This document shows, piece after piece, positions 7,117 to 19,335 of a DNA stretch of 64,000 nucleotides. This DNA is from Spiribacter halobius. GTDB lineage: Bacteria > Pseudomonadota > Gammaproteobacteria > Nitrococcales > Nitrococcaceae. Numbering within the stretch: the first letter of the stretch is position 1; every line of letters begins with the position of its first letter. The notes beneath the pieces were generated by a model. The model had not been told where the DNA came from and made no database searches. It saw only the letters and a program-made list of their open reading frames with translations. The stretch spans positions 3,333,501 to 3,397,500 of the forward strand of contig NZ_CP086615.1 in assembly GCF_020883455.1 (NCBI RefSeq), written 5' to 3'. A program made the translations under genes and the position numbers.

Positions 7117-8559
7117 CTAGAAGCTGGCGGAGACCGTCAGCGTGATGGCGTTCTCGCGGTATTCGCCCGCCGGCTCGTTGCTGTCCCGGCGCACGTGGCG
7201 GTAACGCAGACTTGCATTAATGTCCTGGCCAATGCTGCGGTTGAAGCCGGCCGTGAACGAGTAGAGATCGTCTTCGCGCTCGCTCAGCTCACTCTCGTTC
7301 CGTGAATAGCTGGCGGTGCTGTTGAAGCTAGTAACCGGACCGAGCTTCCAGGTCCATGAGACAGAGCCGCCCGTCTGCGTGGTTTCCTCTTCGGAGACCT
7401 CAAAATCACGGCGCACTTGGAATGCATTGAACGTGAGCGTATTGCGCGTTCCGAAAATCGTGAGCGTTCCGGTACCACGGCGCGTATACGAAAACTCATT
7501 TACCGGCTCGAAGACAGGAATTATTGTACGTCGAATAATCTGCCCCGGTGCACAGAATGGATCATCCGGCAGACAGATAACGAATCCGTCACCTTCCTCG
7601 AAGCCCTCAAAAACAGAAAGCTCGGAAGAGCTTATTGATTCCGAATAGCTAGCACTCAGCTGCGCCGACCGCCGCCGATGCGTGATGCTGAAACTCTTCG
7701 TCTCGCTGATATACCGCTCCCCGTAGGTCGCGCTAACGCTCGTACGGCGATTTGGCGCATAGGTGGCCCCGACCGTCCAGAACTCACCGGAAAGGTCAGC
7801 CCGGTCCGACTCGTAATCGTTGTCCTCGTACCCACCGCTCGCCGTCACGCGAAGCTTACGTGTCAATTCGTAGCCAACGCTCGCGGAGGCACTGCGAAAC
7901 GTCGCCGGATCGCGATCCACACCGGTTACCCGCTGGGCCTGCGCATCCAGGCCCCATGAGAGCCGCCCGAAGCGCGAGCCGCTATCGAGGTTCCAGCTCG
8001 CGCTGTTGGAGTAGTTATCCTCGCTGAAATCGCGATAGACGCGGCTATGTCGATAGCGAAGTGTCGACTCCGCGAACGATCCGAATCGATTAACGAGATA
8101 AGGGCTGACGCTGACGGTTCCGACGTCTTCGACATTGCCCGTATCCGAAGTATCGTCCAACCCGATCGGCCCGAAAAGAGAGAGCACCTCCTGGCTATAT
8201 CTCGCGCTAGCGTCAATGAAGAGGTTTTCCCCAATCAGCTCCGAATTGAGGGAGCCGCTGAAGACGTGATTGAGACGGTCGCGATCGGATTCGCGCAGGT
8301 GGGTCAGTGCGCGCAGCCGGTAGCTTGCATTGACCGTTGTGCGCGCGCTATCCCCCGTCACGTTGAAGCCAGGACTGATCACGTTGATCAGCTCCCAGTC
8401 CTCCTCACCAGGGGGGGCGAGTTCAACGTTGTCGGTGAAGGTGAGACTGTCGCTGAGCGTCGGCGTAAACGACCAGTCTAGCGCGTGCGCTGGAGACGCC
8501 AGAAGCGCCGCCGCCACGGCTGCCGTCCCGGGACCGACCAGTGCGCGCTCAGCTGCCAT
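7117..8559 (-). CDS. Outer-membrane beta-barrel protein of the PEP-CTERM system
   Basis: A 480-residue secreted protein. A signal peptide ends at SPAHA after residue ~26. The rest is dominated by alternating amphipathic beta strands with many Tyr, Ser and Thr residues (SVSYGERY-like repeats, SASYSES) and a terminal aromatic residue (SASF), all typical of an outer-membrane barrel. It matches the uncharacterised TIGR03016-type family that accompanies exosortase A and may serve EPS export or surface display. The ATG at 8559 was preferred over the longer open frame because it starts a clean signal peptide and slightly overlaps the autokinase stop. Base composition is somewhat lower in GC than in its neighbours. 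Confidence 0.8.
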   Translation of the reverse strand: MAAERALVGPGTAAVAAALLASPAHALDWSFTPTLSDSLTFTDNVELAPPGEEDWELINVISPGFNVTGDSARTTVNASYRLRALTHLRESDRDRLNHVFSGSLNSELIGENLFIDASARYSQEVLSLFGPIGLDDTSDTGNVEDVGTVSVSPYLVNRFGSFAESTLRYRHSRVYRDFSEDNYSNSASWNLDSGSRFGRLSWGLDAQAQRVTGVDRDPATFRSASASVGYELTRKLRVTASGGYEDNDYESDRADLSGEFWTVGATYAPNRRTSVSATYGERYISETKSFSITHRRRSAQLSASYSESISSSELSVFEGFEEGDGFVICLPDDPFCAPGQIIRRTIIPVFEPVNEFSYTRRGTGTLTIFGTRNTLTFNAFQVRRDFEVSEEETTQTGGSVSWTWKLGPVTSFNSTASYSRNESELSEREDDLYSFTAGFNRSIGQDINASLRYRHVRRDSNEPAGEYRENAITLTVSASF

Positions 8560-9448
8560 AGGACCCGTAGCCGTAGCCATATCCATACTGATAATCGAGC
8601 CCCGGCAGGCGGGTCACCCGGTTGAGCATGGTCATCACCACGTCGCAGCCCTCGATCTGCTCCAACGCACTGCTGACCGCGTTCTGGGCCGTGCGCATGG
8701 CCTGCACGACCACAAGTATCTGCCCCATGTGGGTGGCCAGCACGCTGGCCTCCGTCGTGGCGAGCAGGGGCGGCGAGTCGAACAGGACGATGCGGTCCGG
8801 ATAGCGCTCCGCCATCTCCTGGCCAAGCGCCGCCATGGCGTCGCTCGCCAGCAGCTCAGTGGACTGGCTGTAATTGCGCCCTGCGGGCACCACCGTGAGG
8901 TTCGGTACATCGGTGCGCAGGATCACGTCGGAGAGATTGCCCACGTGGCCGCCCAGGACATCCAGCAGCCCCAGCTCCGCGCCCTGCAGGCCGAGGTAAT
9001 GAAGGATCGACGGTCGCGCCACATCGGCGTCCACGAGCATCACGGTGCGCCCGATCTCCCGCGTGATGCTGAGCGCGAGGTTGATGGTGCAGAACGTCTT
9101 GCCCTCCCGCGGCAGGGCGCTCGTCACCATGATCAGATTGCCGTTGCGGATCGCCGGGCCGTTCTGCCCGAAGGCATTCCGGATCAGCGGGCGCTTCAGC
9201 GTCCGGAACTCCTCGGCCACCCGGCCACGGTCCTCGTCCGGGGTGAGCAACCCCAGCCGCCGCATGCGCTCGGGATCGAGCGGATGCGCGGGGCGGTCCA
9301 CCGCCGGCTGTATGCCCGGCTCCGGACTCGACTCGCGGAAGTGCGGCGGCGGCTCGGGAGCCTCCTGTCGCGGCGCCTCCCGCTCCGTGGACTCCGGGAG
9401 GGGCTCGGCCCCGGCTGCCTTGCGCATGGCGCGCTCAATGGTGTTCAT
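8549..9448 (-). CDS. XrtA-associated tyrosine autokinase (chain-length co-regulator)
   Basis: A 299-residue cytoplasmic BY-kinase (TIGR03018-like). A Walker A-type loop, TSALPREGKTFCTINLA, lies near residue ~115. Walker A' is MLVDADVARPS and Walker B is RIVLFDSPPLL. The C-terminus is a tyrosine cluster (YQYGYGYGYGSYGS), the expected autophosphorylation tail. Family partners control polymer length together with the Wzz-like protein encoded 20 bp upstream. The ATG at 9448 follows an AAGGA Shine-Dalgarno sequence and gives the conserved MNTIERAM start. Confidence 0.92.
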   Translation of the reverse strand: MNTIERAMRKAAGAEPLPESTEREAPRQEAPEPPPHFRESSPEPGIQPAVDRPAHPLDPERMRRLGLLTPDEDRGRVAEEFRTLKRPLIRNAFGQNGPAIRNGNLIMVTSALPREGKTFCTINLALSITREIGRTVMLVDADVARPSILHYLGLQGAELGLLDVLGGHVGNLSDVILRTDVPNLTVVPAGRNYSQSTELLASDAMAALGQEMAERYPDRIVLFDSPPLLATTEASVLATHMGQILVVVQAMRTAQNAVSSALEQIEGCDVVMTMLNRVTRLPGLDYQYGYGYGYGSYGS

Positions 9449-9467
9449 AGCGAGTTCCTTCTGCCGT

Positions 9468-11000
9468 TCAGCCAAGGACCGGGAGCGTGACTACGCCCGC
9501 ATAGACGCCCAGCAACGCGGCCACCGCGAGCAGGAAGCCGCCGAGCTTGAGAATCGTGCGGCGCCGGTGCTGGGGCGTCGGGTTGATCGACACGGCGCCG
9601 AGGTACGGGCGCTCGGTGAGGCGCTCGAGCGCTGCCCGCGAGACCACGGCCGGGCGCAGCTGGCCGAGACCGAAGGCCGCACCGCCGCCAGCGCCAAGCG
9701 CCAGGAAAAGCACCGCGCTCGAGAGCACGAAGCGATCCGGCGACACCGGGTTGGATGGCACGAACGGCGGATCCACGACGCGGAACTCGACCGTGTCCGT
9801 ACCCACCTGGACCTCGCCGGTGAGCCGCGCCAGCTCACGGCGCTCTCGCAGCGTGTCGTAATTGCGCTGGACGATGTCGTAGTTGCGCGTGAGCTCCTTG
9901 TACTCGGCCTCGATCTGGGGAATGCGCGCCACGGCGTCCTCGAGCTGCTGCTGGCGCTGCTCGAACTCCTGCACCCGGGCCCGGAGCGAGGCAACGCGGC
10001 TCTCCGCCTCGGCAAGGGCGAACTCGAGCTGGGAGCGATAGGCGAACTGATCGCGCTCCTCGTCACTCTCACCGCCGCCGACCTGCGCCAGCAACTCGTC
10101 GCGACGCTGCTCCAGATCCCCCAGCACCCGCCGCGTCGCGATGACGTCCGGGTGCTCCTCGGTGTAGCGGAGCAGCATCTGGTCGAGGCTGCGCTCCATC
10201 TCGTTGATGCGGCTCTCGAGGTCGGCAAGACGCTGCTGAGCACCGTCCGGTGGCGGCTCGACGTTCTCGGTCTCCATCTGCTGCAGCCGCTGCTGGAACG
10301 TGTTACGCCGCTCCACGGCCTCCTCGAGCTCGAGGCGGGCCTCCTCGAGCCGTGCCTCGTTTTCCTTGACCCGCGCGTAGTAGTCGGGCCCGGAACCGGG
10401 CAGCAGGCCGTGGTGCTCGCGCTCGAACTCGCTGATGCGCTGATCGAGCTCGTCGATGCGCTGCTCGTAGGCCTCCACCTGCGACTCGATGAACGCCCGC
10501 GAGCTGCCGAGATCGCTGCGAGCCCCACCCAGGCTGGTCTCCACGAAGATATCGAGCAGCGACTGCACCACCGAGCGGGCCCGCTGCGGATCCTGATCCC
10601 GGTACGCGATGGTGTAGAGGTTGTCCCGGGGGCTGCCCCGAAAGTCGATGCGGCGCTCCAGCTCGGCGACCACCTGCTCGAGCTCCGCATCCGTGTTGGC
10701 CTGCAGATCGAGGTCGCTGTCCCGCGCGACCTGCTCCAGGTTGGGGCGGCTGAGCAGGGTGCGGTTCACCATGTCCAGCTGCTCGCTGACGTTCGGCATG
10801 ATCGACAGGCCGCTCATCAGCGGCTGCAGCAGCGAGCGCGTATCCACGTATACCCGGGTGGACGCGCGGTACTCGTCCGGCTGCTGCGCCACCCACGCCC
10901 AGCCACCCAGGGCGATGGGCCAGGCGAGCAGCAAGGCGATCCACTTGAACCGCCACGTGTTGCGCGCGAGGTCCAGAACGAGTTGCACCAGTTCATGCAT
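9468..11000 (-). CDS. XrtA-system polysaccharide chain-length determinant (Wzz/EpsF-like)
   Basis: A 510-residue inner-membrane polysaccharide co-polymerase (TIGR03007-like). One membrane helix lies near the N-terminus (WIALLLAWPIALGGWAWV) and two hydrophobic stretches near the C-terminus. Between them is a long periplasmic coiled coil with heptad-rich Glu/Arg/Leu segments (residues ~150-400). The PxxP-like stretch VDPPFVPSNPVSPDR precedes the last membrane region, as in Wzz proteins. It pairs with the tyrosine autokinase directly downstream. The ATG at 11000 was chosen because the longer open frame runs through unrelated sequence overlapping the exporter gene. Confidence 0.92.
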   Translation of the reverse strand: MHELVQLVLDLARNTWRFKWIALLLAWPIALGGWAWVAQQPDEYRASTRVYVDTRSLLQPLMSGLSIMPNVSEQLDMVNRTLLSRPNLEQVARDSDLDLQANTDAELEQVVAELERRIDFRGSPRDNLYTIAYRDQDPQRARSVVQSLLDIFVETSLGGARSDLGSSRAFIESQVEAYEQRIDELDQRISEFEREHHGLLPGSGPDYYARVKENEARLEEARLELEEAVERRNTFQQRLQQMETENVEPPPDGAQQRLADLESRINEMERSLDQMLLRYTEEHPDVIATRRVLGDLEQRRDELLAQVGGGESDEERDQFAYRSQLEFALAEAESRVASLRARVQEFEQRQQQLEDAVARIPQIEAEYKELTRNYDIVQRNYDTLRERRELARLTGEVQVGTDTVEFRVVDPPFVPSNPVSPDRFVLSSAVLFLALGAGGGAAFGLGQLRPAVVSRAALERLTERPYLGAVSINPTPQHRRRTILKLGGFLLAVAALLGVYAGVVTLPVLG

Positions 11001-11043
11001 GGCTGGCCACCTCCCGGTAACCGGGGTGCACAGGAGCGCCGTC

Positions 11044-11673
11044 CTAGAACAGCGACTCGGGGATGATGAGGATGTCGCCGGGGAGCATCTGCACGTTGGC
11101 GGACACGTCCCCGTCCTTGACCAGGTCTTCCAGGCGCACGTTGTACTGGCGCCGCTCGCCATCCTCACGACGAACGATGGTCGCGCGGTTGCCCGCGGCA
11201 AAATCGGTCAGGCCGCCAACCTCGATCATCACGTCGAGCGCGGTCAGCCCCTCGCGGTACTGCAGCGCCTGGGGATTGGCCGCCTCGCCGACGACCCGCA
11301 CCTGACGGTCGAACGGACCGACGAAGCCGGAGACGATCACGGTGACCACCGGCTCGCGGATATACTGCGCAAGCTCCTGCTCGATCTCCCGGGCGAGCTC
11401 CGTACCCCGCTTGCCGGTGGCAGGCAGATCCTCCACCAGGGGCACGGTGATCACCCCATCCGGCGGCACCGTGACGCCGCGGGAGACCTCCGGATTACCC
11501 CACACGACGATCTCGAGCGAGTCACCGGGACCGATGATGTAGCGGTCGTCCTCCGCCGCGGCGACCGTGGTGGGTGCCTCGGGGTAAGGGGTATAGGCGC
11601 ATCCGGCGAGCAGCAGCGGCACGAGCAATGCAAGCAGCATTACAACGGAGCGCGCAGAAAACGACCTCGACAT
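11044..11673 (-). CDS. Polysaccharide export lipoprotein (Wza/EpsE-like)
   Basis: A 209-residue outer-membrane lipoprotein with lipobox LLLAGC after a hydrophobic signal peptide. The poly-export domain starts at RYIIGPGDSLEIVVWGNPE and is followed by SLBB-like beta-grasp repeats (QVRVVGEAANPQ, MLPGDILIIPES). It belongs to the XrtA-linked export group (TIGR03027-like) and is probably the outer-membrane gate for the polymer. The ATG at 11673 has GAGG nine bases upstream. An ATG 15 bases earlier is the alternative. About 110 bp of non-coding sequence precede the gene, so a separate promoter from prsT is possible. Confidence 0.93.
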   Translation of the reverse strand: MSRSFSARSVVMLLALLVPLLLAGCAYTPYPEAPTTVAAAEDDRYIIGPGDSLEIVVWGNPEVSRGVTVPPDGVITVPLVEDLPATGKRGTELAREIEQELAQYIREPVVTVIVSGFVGPFDRQVRVVGEAANPQALQYREGLTALDVMIEVGGLTDFAAGNRATIVRREDGERRQYNVRLEDLVKDGDVSANVQMLPGDILIIPESLF

Positions 11674-11781
11674 GACGGAATCCCTCATTCTTCTGTTGCC
11701 AAACGGATCACAGACTCGCTCCGGATTTCAATAACGAGAACGCTATCACAGTAACACGGCTAAATTTATGTTGGCCGATCA

Positions 11782-14534
11782 TTACTGCAGTTGCTCCAGA
11801 AGCGCTTCCGCCGCGTCCCGCTCCGGGAAGTCGCCTGCGTCGGCGAGCAGGGACGTCAACTCGGAGCGTGCGTCCTGCGGCTGCTGGTTCGCGACCAAAG
11901 CCTCCGCCAGGTGATAGCGAACGGTGGGCAATGCCTGGAGCTGGTCGGCGGCCGACACGAGCAGCTCTAGCCCTTGCTCCGGGCGATCCGCGCGGACCAG
12001 GAGCCAGCCGAGCGTATCCTGAACGAAGGGGCTCTCCGGCGCCTGCTCGTGGGCCCGGCGGGCGAACTCGAGCGCCTCCTGCGGGGCACGCTCCCCGATC
12101 GTTGAGGCGAGATTGTTCAGGGCCCGCCAGTCATCCGGATCAGCCTCAAGCGCCCGCCGGTAAGCCGCTTCGGCCCCCCTCTCGTCTCCCGATGCCAGAC
12201 GACGGTCACCGAGGACACGCCAGGCCGGACCGTCCGCCGGCTGACCGTCGAGCCATCGCTCCAGCGTCTCGCGCGCCGCCGCGCGGTCACCCCGCTGCCA
12301 CTGCACCTGCGAAAGCGCCAGGCGTACGGCCCGCGAGTCGGGAAAAGCGGTTAGGGCTTTCTCGAGCACCGCAACGGATTCGTCGGCACGCCCGGCTCGC
12401 AGGAGGATCTCGGCGTGCGTGACCACGAGGCTGTCCGTCATGCCTTCGGTCCCGTCGGGGAGGCGGGAAGTGAGCTCAAGCGCCCGCTCATGCTGATCCT
12501 GACGGGACGCCTGAGTGGCGAGGGCAAGTATGATCGCGGGATTCTCCGGCTGGACGTCGAGGGCCGCCTGCAATGCGGCGCGGACGGCCTGCCCGTCGCC
12601 AATTACCGAGTATGCGCCGGCGAGCTTCAGATAGCCCCGAACCGATTCCGGATTGCGGGTGAGCGCACGCTCATAGGCAACGACAGCCTCGTTTTCGCGC
12701 TCCATCTGCAGCAGCAGGTCGCCGTGCAGGAGACCCAGGGCCTCGTCCGCGGGAGCGTCCTCCAGCGCCGCCTCGGTCACCTCGAGCGCCTCGTTCAGCT
12801 CGCCGTCGCTTGCCAGCACGAGGGCATACAGCGCCGCAGCGACTGGAGAATCCGGATTGTCCTGCCTCGCCTGCTCCACCCAACGCCGGGCCGAATCGGC
12901 GTCACCCGTTCGGCGTGCCAGCTCGAATAACGCAAGCTGGGTGGGCAGGCTGCCCGGTGCCGCACCCAGGGCGGCGTCGTAGTGAGCCCTGGCACGCTCC
13001 ACGTCGCCGGCCCGCAAGGCGAGGGTCGCCAGGCCCTGATGGGCGGTTACCTGCTCCGGATCGAGACCGAGCGCCTCCGTCAGCGCCTCTTCGGCCGCCG
13101 CCTCGTTGCCTTGCGACAGATGACTGAGGCCGTCGATCAGCGGCAGGCGTGCATCATCCGGGTAGCGCTCGCGCAGGCCCTTGAGGCGCTCCCGCGCGTC
13201 CGCCGGGGCCCCGCCGCGCAGAAGCTCCACCGCCTCGGCCAGCGCCACCCCCAGCTCGCCGTTGCCCGCAATTCTCTCGACGCCCGAATCCGCATCCGTG
13301 CCGGGCAGGGCATCGGGCGAGCTGCCGCCAGCCTGCGCGTCGACCCTCGAGGCCGCGGCGGCGCCCCCGTCTGCCGCATCGCCCACCGCCCCCGGCTCCG
13401 TTGCCGAGTCATCGGTCAGCTCAGCTTCGACCTCCAGATCGGCGAATGAGATGGACTCCGGGCCACGTTCGTCCCGGCCGGCAAGTCGCGCCTCGCTCGC
13501 GCGCAGAAGCGTGCGGGCGCGATCCAGGGCCGGCCGCTGGCGGACAACCTGCTGCAGATAGCGACTGGCCTGCTCGTAGCTTCCCTCGGCGAAGTGCGCA
13601 GCGCCGAGATAGAACAACGCACCGGTGTGCTCGGGTGCCGCACTCAGCGCCGCCTGGAGGCTGGCGATGGCGTCGTCAAACCGTTCCTGTCGCAGCCGCA
13701 GCAGGCCAAGCAGGTAGTGCGCCGCCGGACTCTCGGCGTTGGCCTGCAGCGCGCGGTCGAGCTCGCGTTCGGCCTCTTCCCGCGCGTCCCGCGCCAGCAG
13801 CGTTCGGGCGAGCCCGATACGCGCGCTGGCCAGACCGGCACTCTGCTCGAGTATCTTGCGATAGGCCCGCCCTGCAGCCCGCGCCCGGCCGCGTGCAAGC
13901 TCCACCTCGGCGAGCCGCTCCCACGCGCGCACATTGCCCGGATGACGATCCAGCACGGTGACCAGCCGCCCCGCGGCCGCGGTGTAGCGGCCATCGGCGG
14001 CGGCGCACTCGGCCAGGCCGATATGGCCGCGTGGCAGCTCCGGTGCGCGGGCAACGGCACTCTCGAAGGCCGCGCAACCTTGCGCCTCGTCCCCCGTGGC
14101 TCGCAGCGCGTAGCCGCGGAGTACCTGCAGCCGCGCTGCCGCCTCGCCCTCGGGCATGGACATGCCCTGCAATTGCGCCAGTGCCTCTTCGGGCTGATCC
14201 TCGAGGAGCAGGGCCTCGGCGAGATCGAGGCCGGCACGGTCCTCGCCGACGCCCAGGGAGACGGCGCGGCGCAGCTCCTTGACCGCGGAGGCCGAATCCC
14301 CCGCCCGGAGCCGCAACTGCCCAAGCGCAAGCCGCGCCTCGGCAAGGTCGCCTTTCTTCTGCAGGGCATTGCGGAGCTCGATCTCCGCCGAACGGGCGTC
14401 CCCCTCGTCCAGGAACTCTCTTGCCGCCTGCAGGTGTTCCTCTGCGGCCGTGCTCTCGAAGGCGTCGCAGCCCGTGAGAAGGAAAGCCGCGGCGGCGGTC
14501 AGTACCAACAGCGGTCGAGCAAGCGCGCGAGCCA

Positions 14535-14535
<1 letters not shown>
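11782..14535 (-). CDS. prsT: PEP-CTERM system TPR-repeat lipoprotein PrsT (copy 1)
   Basis: A 917-residue lipoprotein (signal peptide, lipobox FLLTGC) made almost entirely of tetratricopeptide repeats, with an acidic Ala/Gly/Asp linker around residues ~355-425. It belongs to the PrsT group (TIGR02917-like) that follows prsK-prsR in exosortase A genomes and probably scaffolds EPS assembly in the periplasm. The ATG at 14535 overlaps the prsR stop (TGATG); a GTG one codon earlier is also possible. A second, diverged copy lies at 24909 on the other strand. Confidence 0.92.
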
Positions 14536-15918
<1,383 letters not shown>

Positions 15919-15932
<14 letters not shown>

Positions 15933-17994
15933 GTTGCACCTCCGCTGGCTCCACCCCTTCCGGCGCATCGGCCTGCATTCGCGGCAGCCGCAGCACGAAG
16001 CGCGTCCCCTCTCCCGGCTGGGAGAAGACATCCAGCAGCCCGCCGAGGGACTCGACGAACTGCCGGGCCTCGTACACGCCGATGCCCATGCCCGCGTTGC
16101 CCTTGCTGGTCACGAACGGGCGGAACAGCTGCTCGCGAATGAACTCCTGCGACATCCCGCACCCGGTGTCCCGAATCTCGATGCGGCAGTGCTTGTCCGC
16201 GTCCACGGCGGACAGCACCACCTGACCCTCGGCAGACGTTGCCTGCTGGGCGTTGCGCACCAGGTGCTCGAGAATGGTCTGCAGCCGTCCCGGAGGGCAG
16301 CTGACCCGCAGCCCCTGGTCGGCGGCCTCGACCGCCGGCCGCGGCGTCTCGTCCGCGCAGGCCTCGGCGGTAGCCGCAAGCACGCCCGGGACGTCGACGT
16401 CCGTCACCTCCTCGATAGCGGACTCACTCTTGCGTAGCCCCTGCAGCACGCGGTCGAGCCTGGCGGTCGCACTCTCCACGGTGCGGAAGGCGTCGTCGAC
16501 GAACTCGGGGTTCTGCCGGTGGCGGCGGGCGTTGCGGGTGATGAGCGAGAGCTGCGCGCTCACGTTCTTGAGATCGTGCACGACGAACGCCGAGAGGCGT
16601 TGATAGGCGTCGAACTGGCGGGCGTCCATGAGCGCCTCATCGGCGTCGGCAAGGGCGAGGTAGCTCGCCACCTGGCGGCCCGCCGTGCGCAGCAGGTCGC
16701 GGTCCTCCCAGTTCAGGGGGCGCGGCGCCCGCGGCTTGGCCAGAACCGCGAAGCCCCGCAGGCGGTCCCGCTCGAGCAGCGGAACCACCAGCCAGGCGTC
16801 CGGGACCTTGCCGAGCCACTCGGGGAGATCGAACGTCGGCGCCTGGGCGGGGTCACGCCGAATCTCCTCCAGGTCGAGGATCCACTCGCGCTCGCGCAGC
16901 AGTGCGAGCAGCGGGCTGGACGCGGGCTCCGTAACCGTGCCGGGGAAGGCGACGTTCCAGGTGGCGGCCAGCAGCTGGTTGCCGGAGTCGCTGCCGCTGA
17001 AGAGCAGGCCACCCCCGGAATCGACGATCTGGGCGAGCGCGCGCAGGGCGCGCACGCGCAGGGACTCGCTGCTGTGGCTGTCCGAGAGCGTATTGACGAA
17101 GCGCAGCCACTCCTCACGGTAGTCGTAGCCGTAGGAGAAGAAATGCTTGGAGACGAGCACGCGCAGCCGCGCACGCAGGGTGCTCGAGAACACCCCGACC
17201 AGCAGCAGGGCCACCGCACCGGCTAGGAACACGGACTGCAGCAGCGGCCCCCACGTCCCCCCCACCAGCCGCAGATAGTAGCCAGCGCCCGCCATGGCCA
17301 GCAGGTAGACCCCGGCTGCGGTAATCACGAAGGAATCGGTCACAAGCCGGCGCGAGACGCCGATGTCCAGAGACCACCTGCGGGTGCGCGCGGCCGAGAC
17401 GGCGACCAGCGGCGCTGCCACGGCCGCCACCGCCGCGCGGCCGAGCTCGAGACCCGGGGCCGGCGCGCCGAACAGCAGCGCCGTGGAGAAGTAGTAGAAA
17501 TCGAAAGCGAACAGCAGACCAAGGCCAACGCACAGGTGTTTGAGTGACCAGCGCTGCGCGCCGTCACTGGCCCGGTAGATACGCTCGATGAACACGAGCC
17601 CCGCGAGGGTGGCCAGCAGCAGGCCGATCACCAGCGCCATGGGGGACAGCACGCCACTTGCCACACTGGCGAGCAGGAACACCACTGCCGTGCAGATCAT
17701 CAGAGCCGGCCAGCGCCAGCTCCGCCCCCCGGCGTCCGCCTGCAGAATCAGCGTGAGCGGCACCAGCCATGCCAGGGGGCGCAGGAACTCCACCAGCACC
17801 AGCGCCGGGCCGCCATCAACTCCCCCGGTGGCGGCGAAGGCGTGCGCCGTCGCCCACACCGCAGTGACGGCGGCCGCGATCGCGAGCCAGGCCCCTCGGC
17901 TGACGCGCCGCAAGGCGAGCAGCAGCAGCACCGCGAGCGCGAGCTGCGTGGCCGCGGCGAGGCCGAATCCGACGCTGGTGATCAGTGCATCCAT
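15919..17994 (-). CDS. prsK: PEP-CTERM system histidine kinase PrsK
   Basis: A 691-residue membrane sensor. About eight to nine N-terminal membrane helices (residues 1-300) lead into a GAF-like region. The phospho-acceptor motif FVVHDLKN comes next, then an ATPase domain with HLVRNAQQA (N box), IRDTGCGMS (G1) and GMGIGVYEA (G2). It is the sensor partner of PrsR, whose gene overlaps its 3' end by 14 bp. The signal sensed is unknown. The start at 17994 follows 12 bp after the ATPase gene. Confidence 0.94.
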
Positions 17995-18006
17995 GGCATT
18001 CCGCCG

Positions 18007-19317
18007 CTATTGCCTCGGCACCGAGACGCTGCCGTCGCGCACGCGCACCTCGCCGGTGTACTCGGCACCGGCCTCAACCTCACCGCCGCCAATCACCCGC
18101 TCGCCGAGGGCGGAGACCATGTCCCGGACATCCGAGAAGCTCTGCAGGCCGAGCAGGTCACGCCCGAAATAGACGCTCACGGCAATGAACACGAGCGCAG
18201 CCACGCCAACGCCGATGCCGATACCCATGCGGTGACGTCCCCGGCGGACCGGCGCAACAGCGGCGCCCCCATGCTTCTGTCCGCCAGGGGGCGGGGCCTG
18301 CGCCGCTCCGCCCCGCGTTTGCACGCGGACCTCAGGCTGAGGGGGACGCGGCGTTGATGCCCTGGCACGATCGGCCGCTGCGGGCGCAGCGGCACCACGA
18401 GGGCGCGGGGCACTCTCCGCATCACTAGGCTCCGGAGCGGGAGCATCCGCCGCGGCGCGAGACGCCAGCAGCGCACGGGCCTCAGCAGCCTGCCGGCGCT
18501 CGAGCAGCCCCTCCTCGACCAGATCCGTAAGCACTGCCTGGAGGGCCTCGGGGCCAAAATGGCGGCAGTCCTCCACGAAGCCGTACATCAGCAGCCGCGC
18601 GCAGACCTGGTTGATGCGTCGGGGCACGCCACCGGTGATCTCGCGGATCACCGGGTAGAGCTCGGGCTCGAAGTGCGGATCACCGTCCCAGCCAACCCGG
18701 GCGAGCCGGTGCTCCATGTAGGCCCGCGCCTCCTCCGCATCCATGGGGCGCAGATGGCAGGCGGCGATGAGGCGCTGCTGCAGCTGCTCGAGCTTGGGGT
18801 GATCGATGACCTCGCGCAGCCCGTCCTGACCGATGAGGAAGATCTGCAGCAGCGGCCGGCCGTCCTTCTCGAGGTTGGTAAGGAAGCGCAGCTCCTCGAG
18901 GGCGTCGTCCGGCAGGCCCTGGGCCTCGTCCACCACCAGCAGGCAGCTGCGGCCATTCCGGTGCTCGGCGTCCAGGGTTCTGATGATCTGGCGCAGCAGC
19001 GTGGCCTTGTCCAGATGATCGGCCTGCAGATCCAGTGCGTAGGCGATCATGCGGACGAGCTCGGTACCGGCGAGCCGCGTCGTATTCAGGCGCACGACGC
19101 GTATGCGCTGGCTGTCGAGCTCCGCCAGCACGGCCTCGATCAGGGTGGTCTTGCCGGTGCCCGGGGCACCGGTCACCATCACAAACCCCTCCTCGCGCTG
19201 CATCCCGTATTCGAGATAGGCCTTCGCCTTGCGGAAGGTCTTGTGCGGGAAACAGAAGCGCCGGTCCGGCGTGAGCCGGAACGGGTCGTCGCTGAAGCCG
19301 TAGTAGCTTTCGTACAT
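18007..19317 (-). CDS. XrtA-associated ATPase (ExeA/MSHA-like)
   Basis: A 436-residue protein beginning MYESYYGFSDDPFRLTPD, the hallmark of ExeA-like ATPases in secretion and exosortase loci (TIGR03015-like). Walker A is TGAPGTGKTTLIE and Walker B is LLVVDEAQGL. Residues ~275-350 form a Pro/Ala-rich linker, followed by a single membrane helix (MGIGIGVGVAALVFIAVSV) and a short periplasmic end. It probably energises or remodels the envelope for EPS export. It sits between the initiating transferase and prsK, 18 and 12 bp from them. Confidence 0.92.
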   Translation of the reverse strand: MYESYYGFSDDPFRLTPDRRFCFPHKTFRKAKAYLEYGMQREEGFVMVTGAPGTGKTTLIEAVLAELDSQRIRVVRLNTTRLAGTELVRMIAYALDLQADHLDKATLLRQIIRTLDAEHRNGRSCLLVVDEAQGLPDDALEELRFLTNLEKDGRPLLQIFLIGQDGLREVIDHPKLEQLQQRLIAACHLRPMDAEEARAYMEHRLARVGWDGDPHFEPELYPVIREITGGVPRRINQVCARLLMYGFVEDCRHFGPEALQAVLTDLVEEGLLERRQAAEARALLASRAAADAPAPEPSDAESAPRPRGAAAPAAADRARASTPRPPQPEVRVQTRGGAAQAPPPGGQKHGGAAVAPVRRGRHRMGIGIGVGVAALVFIAVSVYFGRDLLGLQSFSDVRDMVSALGERVIGGGEVEAGAEYTGEVRVRDGSVSVPRQ

Positions 19318-19335
19318 GGTCGGGTTCTCCTGCGC

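Noticed and set aside
9045..11066. A 673-codon plus-strand open frame over the chain-length gene
   Set aside because: Antisense to the Wzz-like gene; low-complexity Leu/Arg/Glu translation and no ribosome site or family match.
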